Shown: one piece after another, positions 42,658 through 50,700 of the stretch
Layout of the letters: each line of letters begins with the position of its first letter
How positions within the stretch are numbered: position 1 is the stretch's first letter
DNA from: CAZMXP01 sp964570285
GTDB lineage: Bacteria; Planctomycetota; PLA2
DNA length: 64,000 bases
NCBI GenBank assembly: GCA_964570285.1
Contig: CAZMXP010000025.1
Coordinates: 1-64,000 of the forward strand
Reading direction: 5' to 3'
Translations under genes and position numbers: made by a program
Notes under the pieces: generated by a model
Database searches by the model: none
What the model was told of the DNA's origin: nothing
Seen by the model: the letters and a program-made list of their open reading frames with translations, nothing else

Positions 42658-45117
42658 ATGGCCTCGACAAGCAACACGAACGCGGGCATGAGCACCGTGC
42701 GGCGACTCGCCCTCGGCCTCGTCTGCGCGCTGCTGCTGGCCGGCTGTCCCAGTGGCAGCGACGGCGCGCCGGGCACGCCGGGGCCCGCAGGGCCGGGCGG
42801 CCCGGGCGGGCCCGCGGGTCCCGCGGGACCCACCGGCGGGCCCGGCCTCGACTCCGGCTCCGACCTGCCCGGCGTCGTCATCGCGATCCTCGCGATCACC
42901 GGCGCGACGGGCGCCGACGGCACGTTCCAGATCGGCGACGCGATCACGGTCCGCTTCACGGTGCGGCGCGACAACGGCACGAACATGGTGCCCGCCGACC
43001 TGACGCGCTCGGAGATCTACGTCTCCGGGCCGACGACGAACTACCAGCGGGTGTTGGCGAGCAAGTCGGACGTGCAGACGCGCGCCGTGCTGAACGCCGA
43101 CGGGAGCTGGTCCTACACCTTCGCCGACCGGATCCCGGCCAACTACCTCGCGCCGCTGAACGACTCGCCGAGCTACCTGTACGACCCGGGCGCCCCGGCG
43201 ACGGAGATGACGGGCCGGCCCCTGCTCCCCGGGACCTACACCGTCGGCATGGCGCTGCGCAAGGACTACACGATCGACGGCGAGACTTTCCGCGACGTCG
43301 GCAACGCCGTCGGCGACTTCCTCTTCGGCGGAGCACTCGTGCTCGCGCCGCGCGAGGTCGTCACGATGGCCAACTGCAACACCTGCCACAACGAGCTCCA
43401 GATCCATGGCGGCAACCGGCGCGACGTGCGCCTCTGCCTGCTCTGCCACACCGCCGGGGCGGAGGACCGCATCAGCGCCGACCCGGCCAAGGCGACGACC
43501 GGCGTCTCGATCAGCTCGCGCGACCTGATCCACCGGATCCACCGGGGCCGCGAGCTCCGGAACGTCCTCGCGACCGCGAACGGCACCGATCCGTTCAAGT
43601 ACGAGGTGATCGGCTTCGGCGAGAGCGTCCACGACTACAGCTTCGTCTCCTTCCCGACGATGCCCGGCAGGACCGGCTTCAACCAGCAGACGCGCCACTG
43701 CGAGAAGTGCCACGACGGCGCCTCGGAGGCCGACGCCTGGTACATGCGCCCCTCCCGCGCGACGTGCAGCTCCTGCCACGACGACGTCAACTTCGACGAC
43801 GGCACGCGGCTGGACTTCGCGAACCCGCTCGTCTCGGGCGGGCTGCTGACGAAGGCCGACCTGACGAACCCCGGCAACCGCCAGCCCTTCCACGTCCCGC
43901 AGGCCGACGACGCGAGTTGCCTCGGATGCCACACCGACCTCTCGCCGACGATCGGCGTGCGCAACGCGCACCGTCCCCCGCTCTTCACGCCCGAGGCGCC
44001 CGGCGTCCCCGGCATCATCGACCTCAAGGTCGAGATCCTCGACGTGACGGGCGCGACCGGTCCCGGGGGCACGTTCCTCGCGGGCGACACGCCCATGGTC
44101 ACCTTCCGCATGCTGCGCGGCGACGGCAGCGTCGTGACGGTGGCGGAGACGGCGGCGATCTCCGGCCTGATGGCGGGCCCCACCGGAAACTACCAGAAAG
44201 TCCTTCCCACGAGCGGCACGTCCGTGAACCTGCGCACCGGCATCTCGGGCGCGGGCCCCTTTACCGTGGGGCTGGGCGCCATCCCGGCCACCTACCCCGC
44301 GCAGCTCAACAACCACAAGCGCGCGGCGAGCCCGGCCTCCTACCCGGGATACACCGGCACCGATCAGTTCACGTTCGACAACGGGTCGGGGGATCTCTTC
44401 GGCCGCGCGCTCGACGCGGGAACCTACACGGTCACCGTCTGGGCGAGCCGCCAGTTCACGCGGGACGGCATCACCTACCGCGAGGCGTCGCTCTTCGCGA
44501 CGCGCGACCTCCTCGTCAGCACGGCCTCGACGACGGCGACCGTCCTCGAGCCCTACGCGGGCATCATCGGCGACACCAGTTGCAACACCTGCCACGAGAA
44601 CCTCAAGTTCCACGGCAACGGCCGCCGCGGCGTCCGGGGCTGCATCCTGTGCCACACCTCCGGCGCCGAGGACCGCGCCCGCTCGTCGGCGACGCTGCCG
44701 AGCGAGGCGGCGGAGCAGGACACGATCGACTTCCGCGTGATGATCCACAAGATCCACAACGCGCGGGAGCTGACGGTCGTCCGCAACGGCGGCAAGTACG
44801 ACCTCGTCGGCTTCAGCGCGACGCCGCTCGACTTCTCGCACGGCGAGCTCCCGACGATGCCCGGCGGCGCGATGAACTGTGGCAAGTGCCACCTGACGGA
44901 TGCCTACGCGAATCCGACCGAGCGTGCCGACGTCCGGGTCTGGGCGAAGGCCTGCTCCTCCTGCCACGACTCGACGGCGACGCGCGCCCACATCGCGCTC
45001 AACACCCTCGGCACCGTCACTACCGGAGACCCCGCGACGACGGCTCTCGAGTCGTGCGCCGTCTGCCACGGGCCGGGCCGCGACTTCGCGGTGGAGAAGG
45101 TCCACAAGGTGCGCTGA
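42658..45117 (+). CDS. OmcA/MtrC-family decaheme cytochrome lipoprotein
   Basis: 819 residues, AAAGGAG ribosome site before ATG 42658 (an internal ATG at 42688 is possible). Lipobox LVCALLLAGC, then a collagen-like Gly-x-x stretch (GAPGTPGPAGPGGPGG...) and two halves, each with a beta domain followed by five CXXCH sites (CNTCH, CLLCH, CEKCH, CSSCH, CLGCH; CNTCH, CILCH, CGKCH, CSSCH, CAVCH). The CNTCHNELQIHGG and LCHTAGAEDR motifs are diagnostic of the OmcA/MtrC family, the surface-exposed terminal reductases for metals, minerals and electrodes. The two halves are clear duplicates. Confidence 0.92.
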   Translation: MASTSNTNAGMSTVRRLALGLVCALLLAGCPSGSDGAPGTPGPAGPGGPGGPAGPAGPTGGPGLDSGSDLPGVVIAILAITGATGADGTFQIGDAITVRFTVRRDNGTNMVPADLTRSEIYVSGPTTNYQRVLASKSDVQTRAVLNADGSWSYTFADRIPANYLAPLNDSPSYLYDPGAPATEMTGRPLLPGTYTVGMALRKDYTIDGETFRDVGNAVGDFLFGGALVLAPREVVTMANCNTCHNELQIHGGNRRDVRLCLLCHTAGAEDRISADPAKATTGVSISSRDLIHRIHRGRELRNVLATANGTDPFKYEVIGFGESVHDYSFVSFPTMPGRTGFNQQTRHCEKCHDGASEADAWYMRPSRATCSSCHDDVNFDDGTRLDFANPLVSGGLLTKADLTNPGNRQPFHVPQADDASCLGCHTDLSPTIGVRNAHRPPLFTPEAPGVPGIIDLKVEILDVTGATGPGGTFLAGDTPMVTFRMLRGDGSVVTVAETAAISGLMAGPTGNYQKVLPTSGTSVNLRTGISGAGPFTVGLGAIPATYPAQLNNHKRAASPASYPGYTGTDQFTFDNGSGDLFGRALDAGTYTVTVWASRQFTRDGITYREASLFATRDLLVSTASTTATVLEPYAGIIGDTSCNTCHENLKFHGNGRRGVRGCILCHTSGAEDRARSSATLPSEAAEQDTIDFRVMIHKIHNARELTVVRNGGKYDLVGFSATPLDFSHGELPTMPGGAMNCGKCHLTDAYANPTERADVRVWAKACSSCHDSTATRAHIALNTLGTVTTGDPATTALESCAVCHGPGRDFAVEKVHKVR

Positions 45118-45172
45118 TCCGGCAACTCATCAGGGGGGGGCGCGGGGGCCGCCCCCTCCCGGGGCCATCGCC

Positions 45173-46210
45173 TTGAACCTCGCCACGTATCCCGCCGCAC
45201 GACCGGCTCGCCGCATCGGGGAGGCCCTCCTCCGCCCGGCGAGGGTCCTCGGGATGGCCGTCGGTCTCGCGGCATGCGGCGCGAGTCCCGACGCCGCGCT
45301 CCACGGCCCCGATCCGCTGCACGCGCACGCGCTGCGGCTGCCCCCGAGGGACGCGGGTCTGCCGCCGCCGGCGATCCCGGACGAGCCCGTGCACTACCCC
45401 GTGCCGCCGCCCCCGCTCTCCGAGGGCATCTTCCCCTGCTCCCGCTGCCATCTCGGGGGCACGGCGGAACCCGACCGGCGGCCTGCGATGCCTCACAGGA
45501 AGCACCTGAACCGGGATCTCGTCTGCGCGGACTGCCACTCCCCAGGCGACGGGAAGGCCGATCCGACGATCCCGCCCGCCTCGCTCTGCTTCGATTGCCA
45601 CGAAAGCGATCTCGCGAAGGAGCCGGAGGGCGTGCGCGCCTACTTCGCCTCGGTGCGGCAGCCGGACGGCAGCTACGCGTTCCCGGCGCGCTGGAAGACG
45701 CGCGACGCGAAGTCCAACCACGGGGGACACGCGGCCGCGGGCATCGACTGCGCCACCTGCCACGGCGAGGCGACCGACGGGCCCTACCTCAAGCCGAAGC
45801 CGCTCGTGCTGATGCAGGGTTGCTCGGAGTGCCACGCGAAGCGAGGCGTGGCGGACGCCTGCGCGACCTGCCACCGCGAGACGACCGAACCGCGGCACGG
45901 GAACATCGTGCTCCGCCACGGCGGCGAGCACCGTGCCTGCCTCGACTGCCACCATCCCGACGACCGCGACCTGCTCCGGCTCGCCCACGGGACAACGGTG
46001 CCCTTCGAGGAGTCCTATCGCCTCTGCGGCCAATGCCACGGCCCCCAACTCCGCGAATGGAAGGAGGGCATCCACGGCAAGCGCACCGGGATGTGGGACG
46101 GCGAGAAGCAGTACCTGCTCTGCGTCCACTGCCACAGCAACCCGCACGCGCCGGCCATCCCCCCGATGAGGCCGTTGCCCCCGCCGGCGCGGCCGGAGGA
46201 GATCCGGTGA
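45173..46210 (+). CDS. 9-heme cytochrome c of quinol-oxidising complex
   Basis: 345 residues from TTG 45173; ATG at 45254 is the alternative but would leave a short hydrophobic region before the lipobox (MAVGLAAC). Nine CXXCH sites: CSRCH, CADCH, CFDCH, CATCH, CSECH, CATCH, CLDCH, CGQCH, CVHCH. The CADCH-CFDCH-YFASVRQPDG block matches the 15-heme protein. The next genes encode a ferredoxin and an NrfD subunit, so this looks like the cytochrome subunit of a Cbc4-type (multiheme c, Fe-S, NrfD) complex known from Geobacter. The stop overlaps the ferredoxin start (GTGA). Confidence 0.83.
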   Translation: MNLATYPAARPARRIGEALLRPARVLGMAVGLAACGASPDAALHGPDPLHAHALRLPPRDAGLPPPAIPDEPVHYPVPPPPLSEGIFPCSRCHLGGTAEPDRRPAMPHRKHLNRDLVCADCHSPGDGKADPTIPPASLCFDCHESDLAKEPEGVRAYFASVRQPDGSYAFPARWKTRDAKSNHGGHAAAGIDCATCHGEATDGPYLKPKPLVLMQGCSECHAKRGVADACATCHRETTEPRHGNIVLRHGGEHRACLDCHHPDDRDLLRLAHGTTVPFEESYRLCGQCHGPQLREWKEGIHGKRTGMWDGEKQYLLCVHCHSNPHAPAIPPMRPLPPPARPEEIR

Positions 46211-47127
46211 ACCCCTCGCGGCGGTCCTTCCTGAAGAAGGCGGGCGCCACGGCGGCGCTGGCCACGTCGGGCTGCTCCCTCGACGAGTTCATGAAGACCC
46301 GCCTGCGGGAGATGGACCGCGTGGAGCTGAAGCGCTACCTCGCCGATCTCGAGGCGGGCTATGCGAAGCAGTACGGCCCGGAGGTCGGGGGAAGCCACCG
46401 CCCCCGCGGCCCCCTCGAAGTCCACTCCACGCCGGCCCGGGAGGGCGTGCTGTTCGGCTATGGCCTCGACCTCTCCCGGTGCAACGGCAACCGCATGTGC
46501 GTCGCCGCCTGCGTCGAGGAGAACAACCAGTCGCGCCCCGCCGGGGACGCGTCGCCGCACCACAACCCGATCCACTGGATCACCGTGCTCGCGATGCACA
46601 AGGAGAAGGGCATCGCGTTCGACGACGCGACCGCCTACTACAACCCGGCCAAGGTCCCCGAGCCCGGGCAGTTCTACGTGCCGGTCCAATGCCAGCACTG
46701 CGAGAACCCACCCTGCGTGAAGGTCTGCCCCGTCGGCGCGACCTGGACGGAGCGGGACGGCATCGTCGTCATCGACTACGACTGGTGCATCGGCTGCCGC
46801 TGTTGCATGTCCGCCTGTCCCTACGGCGCGCGCCACTTCAACTGGTGCGACCCGGTGCTGCCTCCCGGGGAAATCAACCCGAACACCCACGTGCTCGGCA
46901 ACCGGCCGCGGCCGCGCGGCGTCGTCGAGAAGTGCACCTTCTGCATCCAGCGCACGCGGGAGGGGCGCTATCCCGCCTGCCTCGAGGCCTGCCCCACCGG
47001 GGCGCGCAAGTTCGGAAACCTCCTCGACCCGGAGAGCGAGATCCGCCGCGTCATGGACGAGAAGCGGGTCTTCGTGCTGAAGGAGGAGCTCAACACGAGG
47101 CCCAAGTTCTTCTACTTCTACGGATGA
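46207..47127 (+). CDS. Tat-exported 4Fe-4S ferredoxin subunit (NrfC/DmsB-like)
   Basis: 306 residues. A twin-arginine signal (SRRSFLKKAG) is followed by SGC at residue 23, which may be a lipobox. Four Fe-S cluster regions are visible: DLSRCNGNRMCVAAC (about 92-102), CQHCENPPCVKVCPVG, CIGCRCCMSACPYGARH and CTFCIQRTREGRYPACLEACPTGA. In the first region the usual second Cys is replaced by Asn95, so that cluster may have an altered ligand or be missing. It should pass electrons between the NrfD subunit and the cytochrome. GTG start overlaps the preceding stop; its own stop overlaps the NrfD start (ATGA). Confidence 0.88.
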   Translation: MNPSRRSFLKKAGATAALATSGCSLDEFMKTRLREMDRVELKRYLADLEAGYAKQYGPEVGGSHRPRGPLEVHSTPAREGVLFGYGLDLSRCNGNRMCVAACVEENNQSRPAGDASPHHNPIHWITVLAMHKEKGIAFDDATAYYNPAKVPEPGQFYVPVQCQHCENPPCVKVCPVGATWTERDGIVVIDYDWCIGCRCCMSACPYGARHFNWCDPVLPPGEINPNTHVLGNRPRPRGVVEKCTFCIQRTREGRYPACLEACPTGARKFGNLLDPESEIRRVMDEKRVFVLKEELNTRPKFFYFYG

Positions 47128-48371
47128 AAACTCTTCTCCGCTTCTTCGTGCAGAGCGCCCGGGTGGCCTTCTCGGGCTCCCGGCTCTATCACGCCTGGCT
47201 GCTCCTCTGCGGCCTGCTGATCGTCGCGGGGGCGGTGGCCTACTCGCAGCAGGTGCGCCACGGCCTGATCGTGACGGCGATGCGCGATCCGGTCTCGTGG
47301 GGCTTCTACATCGGCAACTTCACCTTCCTCGTCGGCGTCGCGGCGGCGGCCGTGATCCTCGTGATCCCCGCCTACATCTACCACTGGAAGCCGATCAAGG
47401 AGATCGTCATCCTCGGCGAGCTGCTGGCGATCGCCGCGCTGGCGATGTGCATGCTCTTCGTGACGGTGGACATCGGGCGGCCGGACCGCATCCTCCACAT
47501 CCTGCCCCTCGTCGGCACGCTGAACGTGCCGAGCTCGCTGCTCGCGTGGGACGTGCTCGTCCTGAACCTCTACCTCTTCCTGAACCTCGGCGTCGTCACC
47601 TACCTGCTCGTGGGCCTCTTCCGCGGCCGCGCGCCGAACCCCTACGTCTTCACGCCGCTCGTGCTCTTCTCGATCCCGATGGCGGTGACGATCCACTCGG
47701 TGACGGCGTTCGTCTACAACGGGCTGCCCGGACGGCCCTACTGGAACGCCGCGATCCTCGCGCCGCGCTTCCTCGCGTCGGCCTTCTGCAGCGGCCCCGC
47801 GATCATGCTGGTGCTGTTGCAGATCCTGCGCAAGACGGCGCGCCTCGACCTGAAGATGGAGGCCATCTGGAAGATCGCGGAGCTGATGGCCTACGCGATG
47901 TTCCTGAACCTCTTCCTGCTCGCGGCGGAGGTCTTCAAGGAGGTCTACAGCGACACGCACCACCTCCAGCACATGCGCTACCTCTACTTCGGGCTCGACG
48001 GCCACGGCGCGCTGGTGCCGTGGGCCTGGCTCAGCGTCGCGTGCAGCGTCGGCGCCTTCTTCCTCTTCCTGATCCCGGCGACGCGCCGGAACGTCGTGAC
48101 GCTGAACCTCGGCTGCGCGATGATCTGGGTCGGCGTCTACATCGAGAAGGGGATGGGGCTCGTCGTGCCCGGCTTCACCCCCTCGACGCTGGGCGAGGTC
48201 TACGAGTACAGCCCGACCTCGACCGAGTACTGGGTCGGCGCCGGGATCTTCGGCGTGGGCGCGCTGCTGTTCACGCTGATGTCCCGCGTGGCCGTCGCGC
48301 TGATCCGCGGCGACATGCGGGAGGCGCCGAGCGCCGAGGTGCATCCGCCGGCCGTCGAGGCTACGATCTGA
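47124..48371 (+). CDS. NrfD-family membrane subunit (quinol oxidation)
   Basis: 415 residues with about ten transmembrane helices, for example GFYIGNFTFLVGVAAAAVIL, AWDVLVLNLYLFLNLGVVTY and FLASAFCSGPAIMLVLLQIL. The SRLYHAWLLLCGLLI start and IGRPDRILHILPLVGTLNVPS loop are typical of the NrfD/PsrC family, which exchanges electrons with the quinone pool without heme. Gene order (multiheme c, ferredoxin, NrfD) is like the Geobacter Cbc4 and alternative complex III arrangements. Electron flow is inferred to be from menaquinol to the periplasm. Confidence 0.9.
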   Translation: MKTLLRFFVQSARVAFSGSRLYHAWLLLCGLLIVAGAVAYSQQVRHGLIVTAMRDPVSWGFYIGNFTFLVGVAAAAVILVIPAYIYHWKPIKEIVILGELLAIAALAMCMLFVTVDIGRPDRILHILPLVGTLNVPSSLLAWDVLVLNLYLFLNLGVVTYLLVGLFRGRAPNPYVFTPLVLFSIPMAVTIHSVTAFVYNGLPGRPYWNAAILAPRFLASAFCSGPAIMLVLLQILRKTARLDLKMEAIWKIAELMAYAMFLNLFLLAAEVFKEVYSDTHHLQHMRYLYFGLDGHGALVPWAWLSVACSVGAFFLFLIPATRRNVVTLNLGCAMIWVGVYIEKGMGLVVPGFTPSTLGEVYEYSPTSTEYWVGAGIFGVGALLFTLMSRVAVALIRGDMREAPSAEVHPPAVEATI

Positions 48372-48386
48372 CCCCTGCCGACACCC

Positions 48387-50369
48387 ATGCGCCACCTCGT
48401 ACCCTGCCTGCTGCTGCTGTGGCTTCCGCCCGCGCTCGCGGAGGCGCAGGAGTCCTGCCTCGAGTGCCACACGTCGCGCGAGAAGCTCGAGTCGTCGCGC
48501 GTCGATGCGGCCGCCCCCGTGGACCGGCTGCTGATCGACCGGGAGCGCTACGCGGCCTCGGTCCACGCGTCGCGCTCGTGCGGCGATTGCCACTTCGAGT
48601 TCGAGACGAGGCCGCACCCGAAGGGGGCGGAGACCGCGACCTGCGGCGAATGCCACGAGGAGGCGCAACGGGTCTTCGCGGAGAGTGTGCACGGGAAGGC
48701 GAAGGAGCCGGTCTCCTGCGCCGCCTGCCACGGCGTGCACGACGCGCGCAAGGCCTCCGACCGCTCGGCCCCCCTGCACCCCCTGAACATCCACCTGACC
48801 TGCGGCAAGTGCCACTTCGCGAGCGACCCCTCCGCGATGACGCCGGAGCAGATGCTGAGGGACCCGCACAGCGACGACACCCACGCGCACGGCATCCTGA
48901 AGAGCGGCCTCGTCGTCTCCGCGACCTGCGTCTCCTGCCACGGCGGGCACGAGATCCGCGGCAAGGGCGACCCGGCGTCGAAGGTCGCCCGCGAGCGCGT
49001 GCACGAGACCTGCGGCGCCTGCCACGTCGGCGTGCTGGAGCAGTACAAGAAGAGCGTCCACCACTTGCGTTCCAACGGGCCCGAGCACAAGGGGGCGACC
49101 TGCACCGACTGCCATGTGCCGCACGACATCGAGCGGGCGGGCCGCGACACCCGCTTCCGCTCCGCCGAGCGGTGCGCGCAGTGCCACGAGGAGCGCTCTG
49201 GCTCCTATCGCCAGACCTACCACGGGAAGGTGGCGCACCTGGGACTGGCAACGGAGGTCGCGACCTGCGCCTCCTGCCACGGCGCGCACGCGATCCTGCC
49301 GTCGTCCGACCCCGCCTCGACGATCCACCCCGACCGGCGCGTCGCGACCTGCGCGCAGTGCCACGAGGACGCCCACGCGTCGTTCGCCTCCTACGCGATC
49401 CACGCCGATCCCCGCGACGGCGGCGCCCACCCGGGCCTGCACTTCATCTACCGCGCGATGTGGTGGCTGCTCGTCGTGACCTTCGGCGCGACGGGATTGC
49501 ATTCGATTCTCTGGCTCATCCGTTCGCTGATCGCGAAGGAGTGGAGGCTCGCGCGCCACGCGCCCGGAGATCGGCTCGTCCGCCGCTGGCGCCCCTTCTA
49601 CACCTACCTGCACGTCGCGATCATGACCGCGTTCCTCCTGCTTGCCTCCACCGGGCTGCCGCTGCACTACAGCGACCGGCCCTGGGCGTCGGGGCTGATG
49701 GCGTTCTTCGGGGGGCCCGCGAGCGGCGCGCTCGTGCACCGCACGGCGGCGCTGCTGATGATCGTCAGTGTGGCAAGCTACCTCGGGCACATCGCGTGGC
49801 GCGCGCTCGTGCGCAGGGAGCCGGGCCTCTGGTCGGGCCCCAACACGATGCTGCCGCGGTGGAGGGACCTGAGGGACTGCGCGCAGCACGTCCGGTGGTT
49901 CCTCGGGCTCGGGCCCAAGCCGCGCTTCGACCGCTGGACCTACTGGGAGAAGTTCGACTTCTGGGCGGTCTTCTGGGGGATCGCGGTCATCGGGGGCTCG
50001 GGGGTCATCCTCTGGCTGCCCGAGGCGGCGACGCGCGTGCTGCCGGGCTGGGCGATCAACGTCGCCGTCGTCATCCACGGCCACGAGGCGCTGCTCGCGG
50101 TCGGCTTCATCTTCTCGATCCACATCTTCAACACGCAGCTCCGGCCCGAGAAGTTCCCGATGGACACGCTCTTCTACACCGGCGTCATCCCCGAGGAGGA
50201 GTTCCGCCGCGAACGCCCGGAGGAGTACGAGCGGGCGGTGAGGGAGGGCACGCTCGCGAGCCTCGCCGCGTCGCCCCCGACCCGCACCTCCCGCCTGCGC
50301 GCCCACCTGCTCGGCGCCGCCGCGCTCGCCGTCGGCCTCTGGCTCGTCGTCATGATGCTCGCCGCGTAG
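48387..50369 (+). CDS. Cytochrome c/b fusion, CbcL-like
   Basis: 660 residues. Signal peptide to about 20, then 11 CXXCH sites in residues about 24-335 (CLECH first, CAQCH last), followed by about six membrane helices (355-600) in a cytochrome b561/FdnI-like fold, with conserved His in TYLHVAIMT, LVHRTAALLM and the HGHEALLAVGFIFSIHIFN segment as probable b-heme ligands. This domain order, c-hemes fused to a di-heme b domain, is that of Geobacter CbcL, an inner-membrane quinol dehydrogenase used with low-potential acceptors. It could feed the tetraheme carrier and the outer-membrane conduit. Confidence 0.88.
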   Translation: MRHLVPCLLLLWLPPALAEAQESCLECHTSREKLESSRVDAAAPVDRLLIDRERYAASVHASRSCGDCHFEFETRPHPKGAETATCGECHEEAQRVFAESVHGKAKEPVSCAACHGVHDARKASDRSAPLHPLNIHLTCGKCHFASDPSAMTPEQMLRDPHSDDTHAHGILKSGLVVSATCVSCHGGHEIRGKGDPASKVARERVHETCGACHVGVLEQYKKSVHHLRSNGPEHKGATCTDCHVPHDIERAGRDTRFRSAERCAQCHEERSGSYRQTYHGKVAHLGLATEVATCASCHGAHAILPSSDPASTIHPDRRVATCAQCHEDAHASFASYAIHADPRDGGAHPGLHFIYRAMWWLLVVTFGATGLHSILWLIRSLIAKEWRLARHAPGDRLVRRWRPFYTYLHVAIMTAFLLLASTGLPLHYSDRPWASGLMAFFGGPASGALVHRTAALLMIVSVASYLGHIAWRALVRREPGLWSGPNTMLPRWRDLRDCAQHVRWFLGLGPKPRFDRWTYWEKFDFWAVFWGIAVIGGSGVILWLPEAATRVLPGWAINVAVVIHGHEALLAVGFIFSIHIFNTQLRPEKFPMDTLFYTGVIPEEEFRRERPEEYERAVREGTLASLAASPPTRTSRLRAHLLGAAALAVGLWLVVMMLAA

Positions 50370-50388
50370 GCGAGGCGGGCGAGCGCGA

Positions 50389-50501
50389 AATGAAAACCAC
50401 GAAGTCTCGAAGACACGAAGAAACTCCCACGACGCGGCACCCGCTCTGCGCGCAGGCTCGTCCCATCGCTTTCTCCGTGCCTTCGCGCCTTCGTGGTCAT
50501 T
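50389..50501. repeat. 113-bp imperfect inverted-repeat element (CCACGAAG type)
   Basis: The left arm (50389-50424) and right arm (50469-50501, reverse complement) share AATG..ACCACGAAG followed by CGAAG-ACGAAGAAA-like triplets with several mismatches. The A/T-richer sequence is unlike its surroundings. It is MITE-like or a long hairpin downstream of the cytochrome c/b gene. Confidence 0.6.
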
Positions 50502-50528
50502 GCTGAGAGTGACCCTTGCGGCGGCCCG

Positions 50529-50565
50529 CGCTCGTTCGGTTGCGGCGTCAAGCCGCGCTGCGCCC
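50529..50565 (-). repeat. Two-hairpin 3'-end repeat, copy 3 (partial)
   Basis: Holds the GCGCGGCTTGACGCCGC hairpin of the family with three mismatches to copy 1 over 37 bp; the second hairpin is missing. It lies 2 nt after the stop of the 41-aa gene, in the same relative orientation as the other copies. Confidence 0.7.
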
Positions 50566-50567
50566 GA

Positions 50568-50693
50568 TCAGTCCGCGACGGAGTAGCTGGCATCGACGAA
50601 GTGCTGGGAGATCCCGAACTCGGACGAGCCGAGATGCTCCACCGCGGGGAGGAGCATCGCGAGGAGCCCGGCGACCAGGACGAGGGTCTTCAT
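50568..50693 (-). CDS. 41-aa hydrophobic small protein
   Basis: Short ORF 7 nt after the histidine kinase stop: an N-terminal membrane or signal helix (KTLVLVAGLLAMLLPAVEHL), then a polar tail ending SQHFVDASYSVAD. Third positions are strongly GC-biased, as in real genes here. No ribosome site better than TAGGG is visible; coupling to the kinase gene is likely. It might be a small regulator or product of the VWA operon, but this is inference. Confidence 0.45.
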   Translation of the reverse strand: MKTLVLVAGLLAMLLPAVEHLGSSEFGISQHFVDASYSVAD

Positions 50694-50700
50694 GACCCTA

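Noticed and set aside
42768..42846. Gly-x-x run as a DNA tandem repeat
   Set aside because: The codons vary, so it is a protein-level collagen-like repeat rather than a DNA repeat array.
40777..45105. A 1442-codon minus-strand frame opposite the cytochrome genes
   Set aside because: Shadow of the CXXCH-rich genes; the product has no domain and extreme Arg/Ala/Val bias.
47118..50306. A 1062-codon minus-strand frame opposite NrfD and the c/b fusion
   Set aside because: Antisense shadow; low-complexity Arg/Ala/Glu-rich product.
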